From Atribacterota bacterium (GTDB taxonomy: Bacteria > Atribacterota > Phoenicimicrobiia > Phoenicimicrobiales > Phoenicimicrobiaceae), in contig DAOUWX010000096.1 of NCBI GenBank assembly GCA_030666935.1, positions 1 to 6,744 on the forward strand: 6,744 nucleotides of DNA, given 5' to 3'. The position numbers were made by a program, and so were the translations under genes. The notes under the pieces were generated by a model. That model was given only the letters and a program-made list of their open reading frames with translations, had not been told where the DNA came from and did no database searches. Positions 1 to 5,618 of this stretch are shown here, one piece after another. How positions within the stretch are numbered: the stretch's first letter is position 1; each line of letters begins with the position of its first letter.

Positions 1-8
1 AAACAGGG

Positions 9-69
9 TAACTGGTTAACCGGCCAACATCTTTACGAGATACGATATACGAATATATTTTTACGCTTT
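9..69. repeat. Short-period repeat arrays downstream of dxr (octad, then heptad)
   Basis: Two arrays lie side by side. In 9-28 the trinucleotide AAC recurs at 10, 18 and 26, an 8-bp period with units like TAACTGGT and TAACCGGC. In 35-69 the trinucleotide ACG recurs at 35, 42, 49 and, after one degenerate unit, 63, a 7-bp period with units like ACGAGAT. The array ends about 3 bp from the dxr stop codon. The same two families recur in the same order at the other end of the window (6611-6744). No terminator hairpin for dxr is visible here, although the window edge limits the view. Confidence 0.75.
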
Positions 70-72
70 TTG

Positions 73-1236
73 TTATTTATTATTTGTACAAAAACTTAAA
101 GCTCTCTCTCTTGCCCAGCAGTCAGCATCTAGAATATCACTAATGTTAGGATTAGGCTTTGGTTTGTGTTCTTTCATGGTCTTTTGAATAATTTGAGGAA
201 TTGCTAAAAAGTTTATTTTACTATTTAAAAAAGCATTAACTGTAATTTCGTTTGCTCCATTTAATACTGCTGGCATTGTTCCTCCAATCTCTAAGGCTTG
301 ATAGGCAAGTTTAATACAAGGGAATTTTTTGAAATTAGGTTTTTTGAAAGTTAGTTGACCTATTTTGGTTAATTCTAATCGTGAAAAGTTATTAATCATT
401 CTGTTAGGATAAAATAAGGCGTACTGTATGGGAATCTTCATGTCATGTTCACCTATTTGAGCCAGGATAGTACCATCGACAAATTGAACCATTGAATGTA
501 CATAGCTTTGAGGATGGATTACGATTTCTATTTTATTAGCCGGTATATTAAAAAACCATTTTGCCTCAATTACTTCCAATCCTTTATTCATCAAGGTAGC
601 TGAATCAATAGTAACTTTTTTCCCCATTTTCCAGGTTGGATGATTTAAGGCATCTTCAATTGAAATATTTTTTAAAGCAGTTTCGGTTAAATCATAAAGT
701 GCCCCTCCGGATGCAGTTAAAATTATTTTCTCAACACAGTCTTTTTGTTCATTCTTTAAACACTGCAAAATTGCACTATGCTCACTGTCTATAGGTAGTA
801 TTTTTGCATTTCTTAATTTTACCTCTTTAACTAATAATTCACCTGCTACTACCATCGCTTCTTTACTGGCTAAAGCCACTTTTTTCCCTTTTTTAACTGC
901 CTCAAAAGTAGGTATAAGGGATGCTATCCCTGTTATAGCAACTACAATAATATCAGCCTCTTCAAGGGTTGAGATATTTATTAACCCTTGAGTCCCCCAT
1001 AATATTTCAATATTATTTTGTTTATTTAAATTCTTTTTCAATTTTCCGGCAATATCTTCATCTTTAACTACTGCTATTTTGGGTTTAAAAAAGCTTATCT
1101 GCTCCTTAAGAAAATTCGTGTTTTCCCAACCACTTAGAGCTACTACTTCAAATTCATTGGAATATTTTCGTATAACCTCTAAAGTTTGCTGTCCTATTGA
1201 GCCTGTTGAACCTAATATAGCTATTTTTTTTCTCAT
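73..1236 (-). CDS. dxr: 1-deoxy-D-xylulose 5-phosphate reductoisomerase (MEP pathway)
   Basis: This enzyme converts DXP to 2-C-methyl-D-erythritol 4-phosphate with NADPH and a divalent metal, the committed step of bacterial isoprenoid synthesis; it is a cytosolic homodimer. From the start at 1236, the NADPH-binding loop GSTGSIG is at residues 9-15, SKEAMVVAG at 124-132, the metal-binding PIDSEHS at 149-155 (D150, E152), the flexible-loop HPTWKMG at 199-205, and NKGLEVIEA at 217-225 with acidic ligands E221 and E224. A frame extension to ATG 1257 adds seven residues. I prefer 1236 because family members begin close to the KKIAILGSTG strand and the metal-ligand numbering then matches the E. coli enzyme as I remember it. 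Neither start has a strong Shine-Dalgarno sequence. The gene is full length (387 aa) and follows cdsA after a repeat-filled gap. It supplies precursors for the polyprenol made by the upstream uppS. Confidence 0.96.
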   Translation of the reverse strand: MRKKIAILGSTGSIGQQTLEVIRKYSNEFEVVALSGWENTNFLKEQISFFKPKIAVVKDEDIAGKLKKNLNKQNNIEILWGTQGLINISTLEEADIIVVAITGIASLIPTFEAVKKGKKVALASKEAMVVAGELLVKEVKLRNAKILPIDSEHSAILQCLKNEQKDCVEKIILTASGGALYDLTETALKNISIEDALNHPTWKMGKKVTIDSATLMNKGLEVIEAKWFFNIPANKIEIVIHPQSYVHSMVQFVDGTILAQIGEHDMKIPIQYALFYPNRMINNFSRLELTKIGQLTFKKPNFKKFPCIKLAYQALEIGGTMPAVLNGANEITVNAFLNSKINFLAIPQIIQKTMKEHKPKPNPNISDILDADCWARERALSFCTNNK

Positions 1237-1269
1237 AATTAGATCTCTTACTTTCATAATTTTGTTCTT

Positions 1270-1298
1270 ATTAAATTAATCGTTAGTTTTAAATGCAA
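1270..1298 (-). promoter_or_regulatory. Weak candidate promoter for dxr
   Basis: On the minus strand TTGCAT (1293-1298) and TTTAAT (1270-1275) are separated by exactly 17 bp, and the start codon follows 30-40 bp downstream. The -35 matches only 3 of 6 consensus positions and the -10 matches 5 of 6. In DNA this AT-rich such matches arise by chance, so this is only a candidate. It matters because a 297-bp repeat gap separates dxr from cdsA and may uncouple their transcription. Confidence 0.2.
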
Positions 1299-1305
1299 GA
1301 TATAT

Positions 1306-1345
1306 AATTGATCGATTGACCAATTTACCGATTGACCGATTAAAT
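1306..1345 (+). repeat. Octad array, consensus RATTGACC
   Basis: Five consecutive 8-bp units start at 1306, 1314, 1322, 1330 and 1338: AATTGATC, GATTGACC, AATTTACC, GATTGACC and GATTAAAT. The two GATTGACC copies are identical and the others differ at one to three positions. The array passes directly into the heptad array at 1346, so the period changes from 8 to 7 without a spacer. Confidence 0.85.
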
Positions 1346-1376
1346 TAGTCGTTAGTGAGTAGTCGTTAGTCGTTAG
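1346..1376 (+). repeat. Heptad array, TAGTCGT family (copy 1)
   Basis: TAG recurs at 1346, 1353, 1360, 1367 and 1374, an exact 7-bp period, with units TAGTCGT and one TAGTGAG variant. This 31-bp block matches 4698-4728 at 30 of 31 positions, including the position of the variant unit. The two blocks are therefore copies of one element rather than independent slippage products. Confidence 0.9.
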
Positions 1377-1437
1377 CTTGAAATACAACATACAAGATAA
1401 ACTAGTTAAATAGTACAATTCTAATAATTTACTATCC

Positions 1438-1469
1438 AATTAACTAAGTAACTAATCAACGAATCGAGA
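1438..1469 (+). repeat. Octad array, AANNAACN family
   Basis: Four 8-bp units start at 1438, 1446, 1454 and 1462: AATTAACT, AAGTAACT, AATCAACG and AATCGAGA. They share the AA start and mostly an internal AAC. The similarity between units is lower than in the 1306-1345 array but the period is exact. The words resemble the AACTGGT-type octads at the window ends. Confidence 0.6.
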
Positions 1470-1476
1470 TAAATAT

Positions 1477-1552
1477 TTAAATTTTAAATTTTGAGCTATA
1501 GCTTTACGTTTTGCGCTTTTCGTTTTTCGCTATAATTATTCACTATTCACTC
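1477..1552 (+). repeat. AT block plus CGTTTTT/ACTATTC heptad array (copy 1)
   Basis: An 18-bp AT-only block (1477-1494, ending TTTTGA) is identical to 4886-4903. After a short link that includes the palindrome AGCTATAGCT (1494-1503), CG recurs at 1507, 1514, 1521 and 1528, and ACT then continues in the same 7-bp phase at 1542 and 1549. The array changes from CGTTTTT-type to ACTATTC-type units without losing register and stops 2-3 bp before the cdsA stop codon. The same succession occurs at 4886-4980. Confidence 0.85.
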
Positions 1553-1554
1553 AA

Positions 1555-2370
1555 TCAAGTTAAAAAAGTTATATAATAATAAAATACAGGAGCTGTAAAT
1601 ATTAAACTATCAAGACAGTCTAATATCCCCCCCTGACCGGGGATTAACGTCCCTGAATCTTTAATTCCCGAGCCTCTTTTTAATACAGATTCAAATAAAT
1701 CGCCGAGTTGGGCAATTATTGCTATAATCAAACCGAGAAAAAGTAATTCATTAAAAGTTAAATTTAACCAGCTTTTTAAGGCAAATGTGGCAACAATACT
1801 AAATATAGTCCCCCCAATCGATCCTTCAATAGTTTTTTTGGGACTTATTTTTGGAAATATTTTATTTTTACCAAATTTGGTACCAACAAGGTAAGCTCCG
1901 GAATCGTTTACCCAAGTAATAATTAACAAGGAAATAAGATAATAATTTCCATTGGGTAAATCTTTTATTTTTAGTATGAAGGATAAGAAATATCCTAAAT
2001 AAATGCTTCCAAAAATTGTAACGGATATCTCGGCTAATACCTTGGAATAATCTTTTTTAAATAGTTGAAAGATAAAAGTTAGTATAATGAAAAAAGTAAT
2101 AATTATATTTTCAATATAGTAATTAAAGCTACAAATATCATAAACTGTTATAATAATGAAATATAAGGTTAGTATGCTACCTAATATATATGATGGACTA
2201 TATCCACGTTTGTGGGCCATACTATATAACTCTCTCAACCCCAACAAAGCTATTATTGTGATAATGATAAAAAAGGGGAATCCTATCCAAAATATTGTTA
2301 CAAAGGCTAAAGAAACACCTATAATAGTTGTTACAGTTCTCTTTAAAAAATTATTATACTTTTCCTCCAT
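1555..2370 (-). CDS. cdsA: Phosphatidate cytidylyltransferase (CDP-diglyceride synthase)
   Basis: This integral membrane enzyme makes CDP-diacylglycerol from phosphatidic acid and CTP, the branch point for bacterial phospholipids. At 271 aa it is of normal length. The sequence is very hydrophobic, with about seven or eight likely membrane segments. The family signature lies near the C-terminus: GDLFES, then S228 with K231 and R232, K237-D238, and PGQGGILDCLD at 244-254. The usual signature has H and R where this protein has Q246 and C252; both aspartates (D251, D254) are kept. Such variation may be lineage-specific, and the rest looks intact. The ATG overlaps the end of uppS by 17 bp and has only a weak Shine-Dalgarno, so translation is probably coupled to uppS. 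The stop codon abuts a repeat array. Confidence 0.93.
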   Translation of the reverse strand: MEEKYNNFLKRTVTTIIGVSLAFVTIFWIGFPFFIIITIIALLGLRELYSMAHKRGYSPSYILGSILTLYFIIITVYDICSFNYYIENIIITFFIILTFIFQLFKKDYSKVLAEISVTIFGSIYLGYFLSFILKIKDLPNGNYYLISLLIITWVNDSGAYLVGTKFGKNKIFPKISPKKTIEGSIGGTIFSIVATFALKSWLNLTFNELLFLGLIIAIIAQLGDLFESVLKRGSGIKDSGTLIPGQGGILDCLDSLIFTAPVFYYYITFLT

Positions 2371-3106
2371 ATTTTCTCACTCTTTTTTGAAAATTTCTTA
2401 TTGCTTCTATTAAACTGTTTTCGTCGAAATCGGGCCAAAGAGTAGAAGTAACCCAAAATTCTGTGTAAGCAATCTGCCATATCATAAAATTGCTAATTCT
2501 CATTTCGCCCGCTGTTCTGATTAGTAGATCTGGATCAGGAAGATCTCGGATATATAAATTATTTCCAATAGTATCTTCATTAATTTCCTCAACATTTAAC
2601 TTTTTATCAAGTATTTTTAGTGTTATAGATTTTAGAGCATCGGTAATTTCAGCTCTTCCACCATAGTTAATGGCAATATTTAAAATAAGTTTATTATTCT
2701 TTCTGGTAGATTCGGATAATTCATTCATCTTTTCATTAAGCGAGTTAGGGAGTTCGTTTAATCTTCCTATAAAATTTATTTTTATATTATTCTTAATTAA
2801 ATTTGCCTTTTCTTTATTCAAAACTCTTTCAAATATTTTTAAAAGGTAGTTTATTTCGTTTTTGGGACGCTTCCAATTTTCTATAGAAAAAGCAAAAAGG
2901 GTTAATGCGGGAATGTTATATTTTAAACAGCTTGTTATCACTTTTTTAACTGCTTTTGCCCCTTCACTGTGCCCTGCACTTCGGGGCAATCCTTTTTTCT
3001 TTGCCCAGCGACCATTTCCGTCCATTATTATAGCCAGGTGCTGAGGTATTTTATTCTTCTCAACTAATACATTTTTAGTATCTTTAGAATTACTAATAAT
3101 TATCAC
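2354..3106 (-). CDS. uppS: Undecaprenyl diphosphate synthase (cis-prenyltransferase)
   Basis: This enzyme extends farnesyl diphosphate with eight isopentenyl diphosphates in cis to make C55 undecaprenyl diphosphate, the lipid carrier for peptidoglycan and other wall polymers. At 250 aa it has the usual length. It carries the P-loop-like HLAIIMDGNGRWA at 23-35 with catalytic D29, then the GHSEGAKAV segment, FAFSIENWKRP, LNIAINYGGRAEI, and the IPP-binding RTAGEMRISNF starting at R197, followed by WPDF. The start is GTG at 3106; no in-frame ATG precedes the conserved N-terminus. The best ribosome binding site, AAAGGGGG, lies 11 nt upstream and is the 3' arm of the terminator-like hairpin at 3116-3177. 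That arrangement could couple hairpin formation to uppS expression. It overlaps cdsA by 17 bp. Confidence 0.95.
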   Translation of the reverse strand: MIIISNSKDTKNVLVEKNKIPQHLAIIMDGNGRWAKKKGLPRSAGHSEGAKAVKKVITSCLKYNIPALTLFAFSIENWKRPKNEINYLLKIFERVLNKEKANLIKNNIKINFIGRLNELPNSLNEKMNELSESTRKNNKLILNIAINYGGRAEITDALKSITLKILDKKLNVEEINEDTIGNNLYIRDLPDPDLLIRTAGEMRISNFMIWQIAYTEFWVTSTLWPDFDENSLIEAIRNFQKRVRKYGGKV

Positions 3107-3115
3107 CTATAAAAA

Positions 3116-3177
3116 AACCCCCTTTAAAATATATTAATAAAAAATAGATTATTATAGATTAAAATTTGAAGGGGGTT
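3116..3177 (-). terminator. Terminator-like hairpin between ferredoxin and uppS
   Basis: AACCCCCTT (3116-3124) and AAGGGGGTT (3169-3177) are perfectly complementary. The pairing can extend inward by four more positions with one mismatch (C-A in the minus-strand transcript). On the minus strand the second arm runs straight into seven T residues, the form of an intrinsic terminator, immediately after the ferredoxin stop codon. The AT-rich loop is long, roughly 36-44 nt, which weakens the call. On the plus strand the following T tract is interrupted. The GGGGG arm is also the likely ribosome binding site of uppS. Confidence 0.65.
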
Positions 3178-3183
3178 ATATTT

Positions 3184-3354
3184 TTATTCCTGTACTATTG
3201 CTTCACTTGGACAAGCATCGGCACAAGCTCCGCAATCTGTACACTTATTTTTATCAATTAAATAAATTTCTTCTCCTTCAGAAATTGCTTCTGTAGGACA
3301 TTCATCAACACAGATGCCACATTTGATGCATTCATCGGTAATTTTATAAGCCAT
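3184..3354 (-). CDS. 2[4Fe-4S] ferredoxin, clostridial type
   Basis: This small acidic electron carrier of 56 residues is encoded between frr and uppS. Two classic cluster motifs are complete: C9, C12, C15, C19-P20 and C38, C41, C44, C48-P49, each CxxCxxCxxxCP, separated by a short linker. That is the layout and length of low-potential bacterial ferredoxins used by anaerobes. The ATG at 3354 has a near-perfect ribosome binding site, AGAAAGGAG, about 8 nt upstream, so the start is secure. It sits 41 bp after frr and is followed by the terminator-like hairpin at 3116-3177, so it probably ends a transcript segment. The MEP enzymes IspG and IspH are iron-sulfur proteins that need such an electron donor, which could explain a ferredoxin near dxr and uppS; this is inference, and general redox metabolism is equally possible. 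Confidence 0.95.
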   Translation of the reverse strand: MAYKITDECIKCGICVDECPTEAISEGEEIYLIDKNKCTDCGACADACPSEAIVQE

Positions 3355-3395
3355 TTAAATGCTCCTTTCTCTATTAAATAATTTAAAATATTTTT

Positions 3396-3953
3396 TTATA
3401 CTTCCATAATTTCTTTTTCTTTGAGCTCTAATAATTCATCAATACTTTTTGTATAATTATCCGTCAATATTTGGACTTCATTTTGATTTTTTTTACATTC
3501 ATCTTCCGAAATATTACTTTCTTTCTCCTCTTTTTTTATTGAATCATTTACTTCTCTTCTTATATTTCTTATGCTTATTTTTCCATTTTCCGCTTCATTT
3601 TTTACCAATTTTACTAACTCTTTTCTTCTTTCTTCGTTCAACGGTGGTATGGTAAGTCGAATAATATTACCATCAATAGATGGAGCTAATCCTAAATCAG
3701 ATTTCCATATAGCTTTTTCAATTTCAGAAAGACAATTTTTATCCCAAGGTTGAATAACTATTAAATTCGATTCTGGAATAGAAATATTTGCTACTTGTTT
3801 TAAGGGAGTTAATGTACCATAATAGGATATTTTTATCCGATCTACCAAGTTTGAAGAAGCTCTTCCTGTTCTTATATGGGCAAATTCATCCCTTAATGCT
3901 TTAATTGTCTTTTCCATTCTAACTTTTGTTTCATCTAATAAATCCTGCAGCAT
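3396..3953 (-). CDS. frr: Ribosome recycling factor
   Basis: RRF acts with EF-G to split the post-termination ribosome so that it can be reused. The 185-aa length is standard. Domain I helices flank a small domain II. Visible landmarks are RTGRAS at 28-33, PLKQVANI at 50-57, IQPWDKN, the DLGLAPSIDGNIIRLTIPPL stretch, EERRKELVK, RNIRREVND and a lysine/glutamate-rich C-terminal helix ending KEKEIMEV. The conserved arginines that contact 23S rRNA are present. The ATG lies only 2 bp after the pyrH stop codon, and its ribosome binding site (AAAGGGGGGAT) overlaps the last pyrH codons, so translation is likely coupled to pyrH. Intact, with nothing unusual seen. Confidence 0.97.
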   Translation of the reverse strand: MLQDLLDETKVRMEKTIKALRDEFAHIRTGRASSNLVDRIKISYYGTLTPLKQVANISIPESNLIVIQPWDKNCLSEIEKAIWKSDLGLAPSIDGNIIRLTIPPLNEERRKELVKLVKNEAENGKISIRNIRREVNDSIKKEEKESNISEDECKKNQNEVQILTDNYTKSIDELLELKEKEIMEV

Positions 3954-3955
3954 AT

Positions 3956-4675
3956 TTATCCCCCCTTTACTATTGTCCCTATTTTTTCACCAAATACAAC
4001 CCTTCTGATATTTCCAGCAGTATTAAAATTAAAAACTATTACCGGAATATTATTTTCCATACATAAAGAAATAGAGGTTGCATCCATAACTTTTAGTCCT
4101 TTATTTAAGAATTCGAGAAATCCTAAACTATTAAATTTTATCGCTTTTGAATTTTTTAACGGGTCAGATTCATATATGCCATCAACCTTTGTAGCTTTAA
4201 GAATTGCGTCAGCATTTAGTTCAATTGCCCTTAAGGCAGCAGCGGTATCTGTAGTAAAATAAGGATTCCCTGTTCCGGCAGCTAAAATAACTATTCTATT
4301 TTTTTCTAAATGTCTCATTGCCCTTCTTCTGATATATGGTTCTGCAATCGCTTTCATCTCGATTGCAGTTTGTACTCTTGTTTCAATGTTTAATTTTTCT
4401 AAAGAATCTTGAAGGGCTAAAGCATTAATTATAGTTGCTAACATGCCCATATAATCTGCAGAAACGCGATTTATACCTTTTTCGCTCCCCTCTTGACCTC
4501 TAAAGATATTTCCCCCTCCAATTACCACAGCTGTTTGTACTCCAAGTTCTCTTATTTCTGCAATTTCTTTGGCGATAAAATTAATCTTTTGGATATCAAT
4601 ACCATAACCTTTTTCTCCTGAGAGTGATTCACCTCCGAGTTTTAAAAGAATTCTTTTATATGAAGGTTTTTTCAT
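3956..4675 (-). CDS. pyrH: UMP kinase (uridylate kinase)
   Basis: This enzyme phosphorylates UMP to UDP with ATP. It is a hexameric bacterial enzyme of the amino-acid kinase fold, unrelated to eukaryotic UMP/CMP kinase. From the start at 4675 (239 aa), KLGGESLSG is at 12-20, the GGGNIFRG loop at 53-60, ADYMGMLATIINALALQD begins at 73, followed by the UMP/ATP region with AGTGNPYFTTDTAAALRA, KATKVDGIYESDP and LKVMDATS. An upstream in-frame ATG at 4693 would add six residues, but only 4 bp separate it from a heptad repeat and it has no ribosome binding site. The ATG at 4675 has AAGGA at good spacing, encoded inside that extension, and gives the usual protein length. It is followed 2 bp later by frr. 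Confidence 0.96.
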   Translation of the reverse strand: MKKPSYKRILLKLGGESLSGEKGYGIDIQKINFIAKEIAEIRELGVQTAVVIGGGNIFRGQEGSEKGINRVSADYMGMLATIINALALQDSLEKLNIETRVQTAIEMKAIAEPYIRRRAMRHLEKNRIVILAAGTGNPYFTTDTAAALRAIELNADAILKATKVDGIYESDPLKNSKAIKFNSLGFLEFLNKGLKVMDATSISLCMENNIPVIVFNFNTAGNIRRVVFGEKIGTIVKGG

Positions 4676-4697
4676 ATTTTTATCCTTCGCCATATAT

Positions 4698-4728
4698 TAG
4701 TCGTTAGTGAATAGTCGTTAGTCGTTAG
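4698..4728 (+). repeat. Heptad array, TAGTCGT family (copy 2)
   Basis: TAG recurs at 4698, 4705, 4712, 4719 and 4726, an exact 7-bp period. The block matches 1346-1376 at 30 of 31 positions. It ends 4 bp before the ATG at 4693, so any native upstream region of pyrH has been replaced or displaced, and the usable ribosome binding site lies inside the apparent reading frame. Confidence 0.9.
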
Positions 4729-4776
4729 TAAAAATACAAGCTTCAAGTTTTCAATTATCAGTTTATTGAAATTTCT

Positions 4777-4815
4777 GTCATTGCGAGCTCTGATTTATCA
4801 GAGCGTGGCAATCTC
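4777..4815. repeat. REP-like palindromic element (TCATTGCGAG...GCAATCTC)
   Basis: The element begins GTCATTGCGAG and ends GTGGCAATCTC. An inner perfect 8-bp stem with a 2-nt centre (4787-4804, GCTCTGAT/ATCAGAGC) is enclosed by an outer ATTGC/GCAAT stem (4780-4784 with 4808-4812) and an asymmetric internal loop. The edge words match a type of dispersed palindrome known from many bacterial genomes, from memory. It is GC-richer than its surroundings. No T tract follows on either strand, so it is not a typical terminator. It is absent from the sister composite at 1258-1554, so it looks inserted. Confidence 0.75.
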
Positions 4816-4885
4816 TTTATTAAATTAATAATTTAAAGCGAAAATTGTAAATTCATGTTTTAAAATTCAAAACTTTTTTTTAGTA

Positions 4886-4980
4886 TTAAATTTTAAATTT
4901 TGAACTATGGTTTTGCGTTTTTCGTTTTTCGCTATACGCTTTTTCTTTACTAAATACTATTCACTATATACTATATACTA
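4886..4980 (+). repeat. AT block plus CGTTTTT and ACTATTC heptad arrays (copy 2)
   Basis: The 18-bp AT block at 4886-4903 equals 1477-1494. CG then recurs at 4916, 4923, 4930 and 4937, and after a 2-bp register slip ACT recurs at 4949, 4956, 4963, 4970 and 4977, all with 7-bp period. The segment 4941-4959 occurs exactly, inverted, at 6541-6559. The array ends 3-4 bp before the tsf stop codon. Confidence 0.88.
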
Positions 4981-4983
4981 GTT

Positions 4984-5583
4984 TCAGATTTCCTCGCCGA
5001 GTTGAAATCTGGCGAATCTTTTAATTACGATATTTTCACCTAATTTAGCAATTAACTCTAACAATAATTGATTAATATTCTTGCTGTTATCTTTAATAAA
5101 TATTTGTTCCTTCAAACAGTTTTCCTTAAAATATTTTTCTAATTTACCTTCCACAATTTTTTTAACGATCGGGGCAGGTTTACCTGCCTTTTCAACCTGT
5201 GCAGAAAATATCTCTTTTTCTTTTTTAATTATGCTGTCCGGAACATTTTTTCTGGATATAAATTTAGGATTTGAGGCTGTGATTTGCATAGCTATATCTT
5301 TCACGAATTCTTTAAACTCATTTGTATTAGCCACAAAATCGGTTTCGCAGTTTATTTCGACTAAAACTCCAATTTTACCGTAGAGATGAATGTAGGATCC
5401 TACTGCTCCGCTTAGTGCCTTCCTGTTAAATTTAGAAGCAGCTGCATCCATCCCCTTTTTACGTAAATATTCAATTGCTTTTTCCAGGTCTCCTTCAGTT
5501 GCTTTTAAGGCTTTCTTACAATCCATCATTCCAGCACTTGTTTTTTTTCGCAATTCCTTAACCATCTGGGCATTAATGTTCAT
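4984..5583 (-). CDS. tsf: Translation elongation factor Ts (short form)
   Basis: EF-Ts is the nucleotide exchange factor that releases GDP from EF-Tu. The N-terminal UBA-like domain carries the family signature around TSAGMMDCKKAL (15-26), and the core carries EINCETDFVAN with the TDFV motif at 81-84 that reaches into the EF-Tu nucleotide site. At 199 aa this is the short form seen in several lineages such as Thermus and Thermotoga; it lacks much of the second core subdomain and coiled-coil found in the roughly 280-aa E. coli protein. The C-terminus (FARFQLGEEI) is the normal ending of short forms, so this is not a truncation. The ATG at 5583 has AAGGAG 6 nt upstream. It follows rpsB by 35 bp, the usual rpsB-tsf pairing. 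Confidence 0.97.
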   Translation of the reverse strand: MNINAQMVKELRKKTSAGMMDCKKALKATEGDLEKAIEYLRKKGMDAAASKFNRKALSGAVGSYIHLYGKIGVLVEINCETDFVANTNEFKEFVKDIAMQITASNPKFISRKNVPDSIIKKEKEIFSAQVEKAGKPAPIVKKIVEGKLEKYFKENCLKEQIFIKDNSKNINQLLLELIAKLGENIVIKRFARFQLGEEI

Positions 5584-5618
5584 CCTTATCTCCTTGCTTC
5601 GTTTATATGTATTATGTT

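Larger units (their letters stand above)
1258..1554. repeat. Repeat-filled gap between cdsA and dxr (composite of 7- and 8-bp arrays)
   Basis: No gene is supported here. Read on the plus strand it holds, in order: a lone TCGTTAG word near 1280; an octad array (1306-1345); a TAGTCGT heptad array (1346-1376); an ATACAA-type pair (1384-1397); a second octad array (1438-1469); an AT-only block (1477-1494); and a CGTTTTT/ACTATTC heptad array (1504-1554) that runs to the cdsA stop codon. The order TAGTCGT array, AT block, CGTTTTT array, ACTATTC array is the same as in 4694-4983. A 61-codon frame across 1254-1439 on the minus strand is a by-product of the repeats. Confidence 0.85.
4694..4983. repeat. 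Repeat-filled gap between tsf and pyrH, with embedded REP-like element
   Basis: No gene is supported here. On the plus strand, in order: a TAGTCGT heptad array (4698-4728); an ATACAAG/CTTCAAG pair (4734-4747); a small inverted repeat (TTTCAAT at 4749-4755 with ATTGAAA at 4765-4771); a REP-like palindrome (4777-4815); AT-rich sequence; the AT block (4886-4903); and CGTTTTT and ACTATTC heptad arrays (4911-4980) ending at the tsf stop codon. Apart from the REP-like insertion, the order matches 1346-1554. I see no convincing promoter for pyrH and no intrinsic terminator for tsf. Confidence 0.85.

Noticed and set aside
1254..1439. A 61-codon minus-strand frame beginning MDSKLLELYY
   Set aside because: It is translated from the octad and TAGTCGT arrays (hence its LTTN repeats), has no ribosome binding site or recognisable family, and runs into the dxr start region.
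3151..3156. Perfect TATAAT in the hairpin loop as a -10 for uppS
   Set aside because: No acceptable -35 lies 16-18 bp upstream, and such a hexamer is expected by chance in this AT-rich loop.
4777..4815. REP-like palindrome as an intrinsic terminator of tsf
   Set aside because: Neither arm is followed by a T tract on either strand, and the internal loop breaks the stem.
4694..4983. Promoter for pyrH within the repeat gap
   Set aside because: Candidate TTGAAA or TTGTAT words have no matching -10 at 16-18 bp; nothing stands above background.
4984..5583. EF-Ts as a truncated gene
   Set aside because: The 199-aa length and the C-terminal ending match the short EF-Ts form of several bacterial groups; both signatures are intact.
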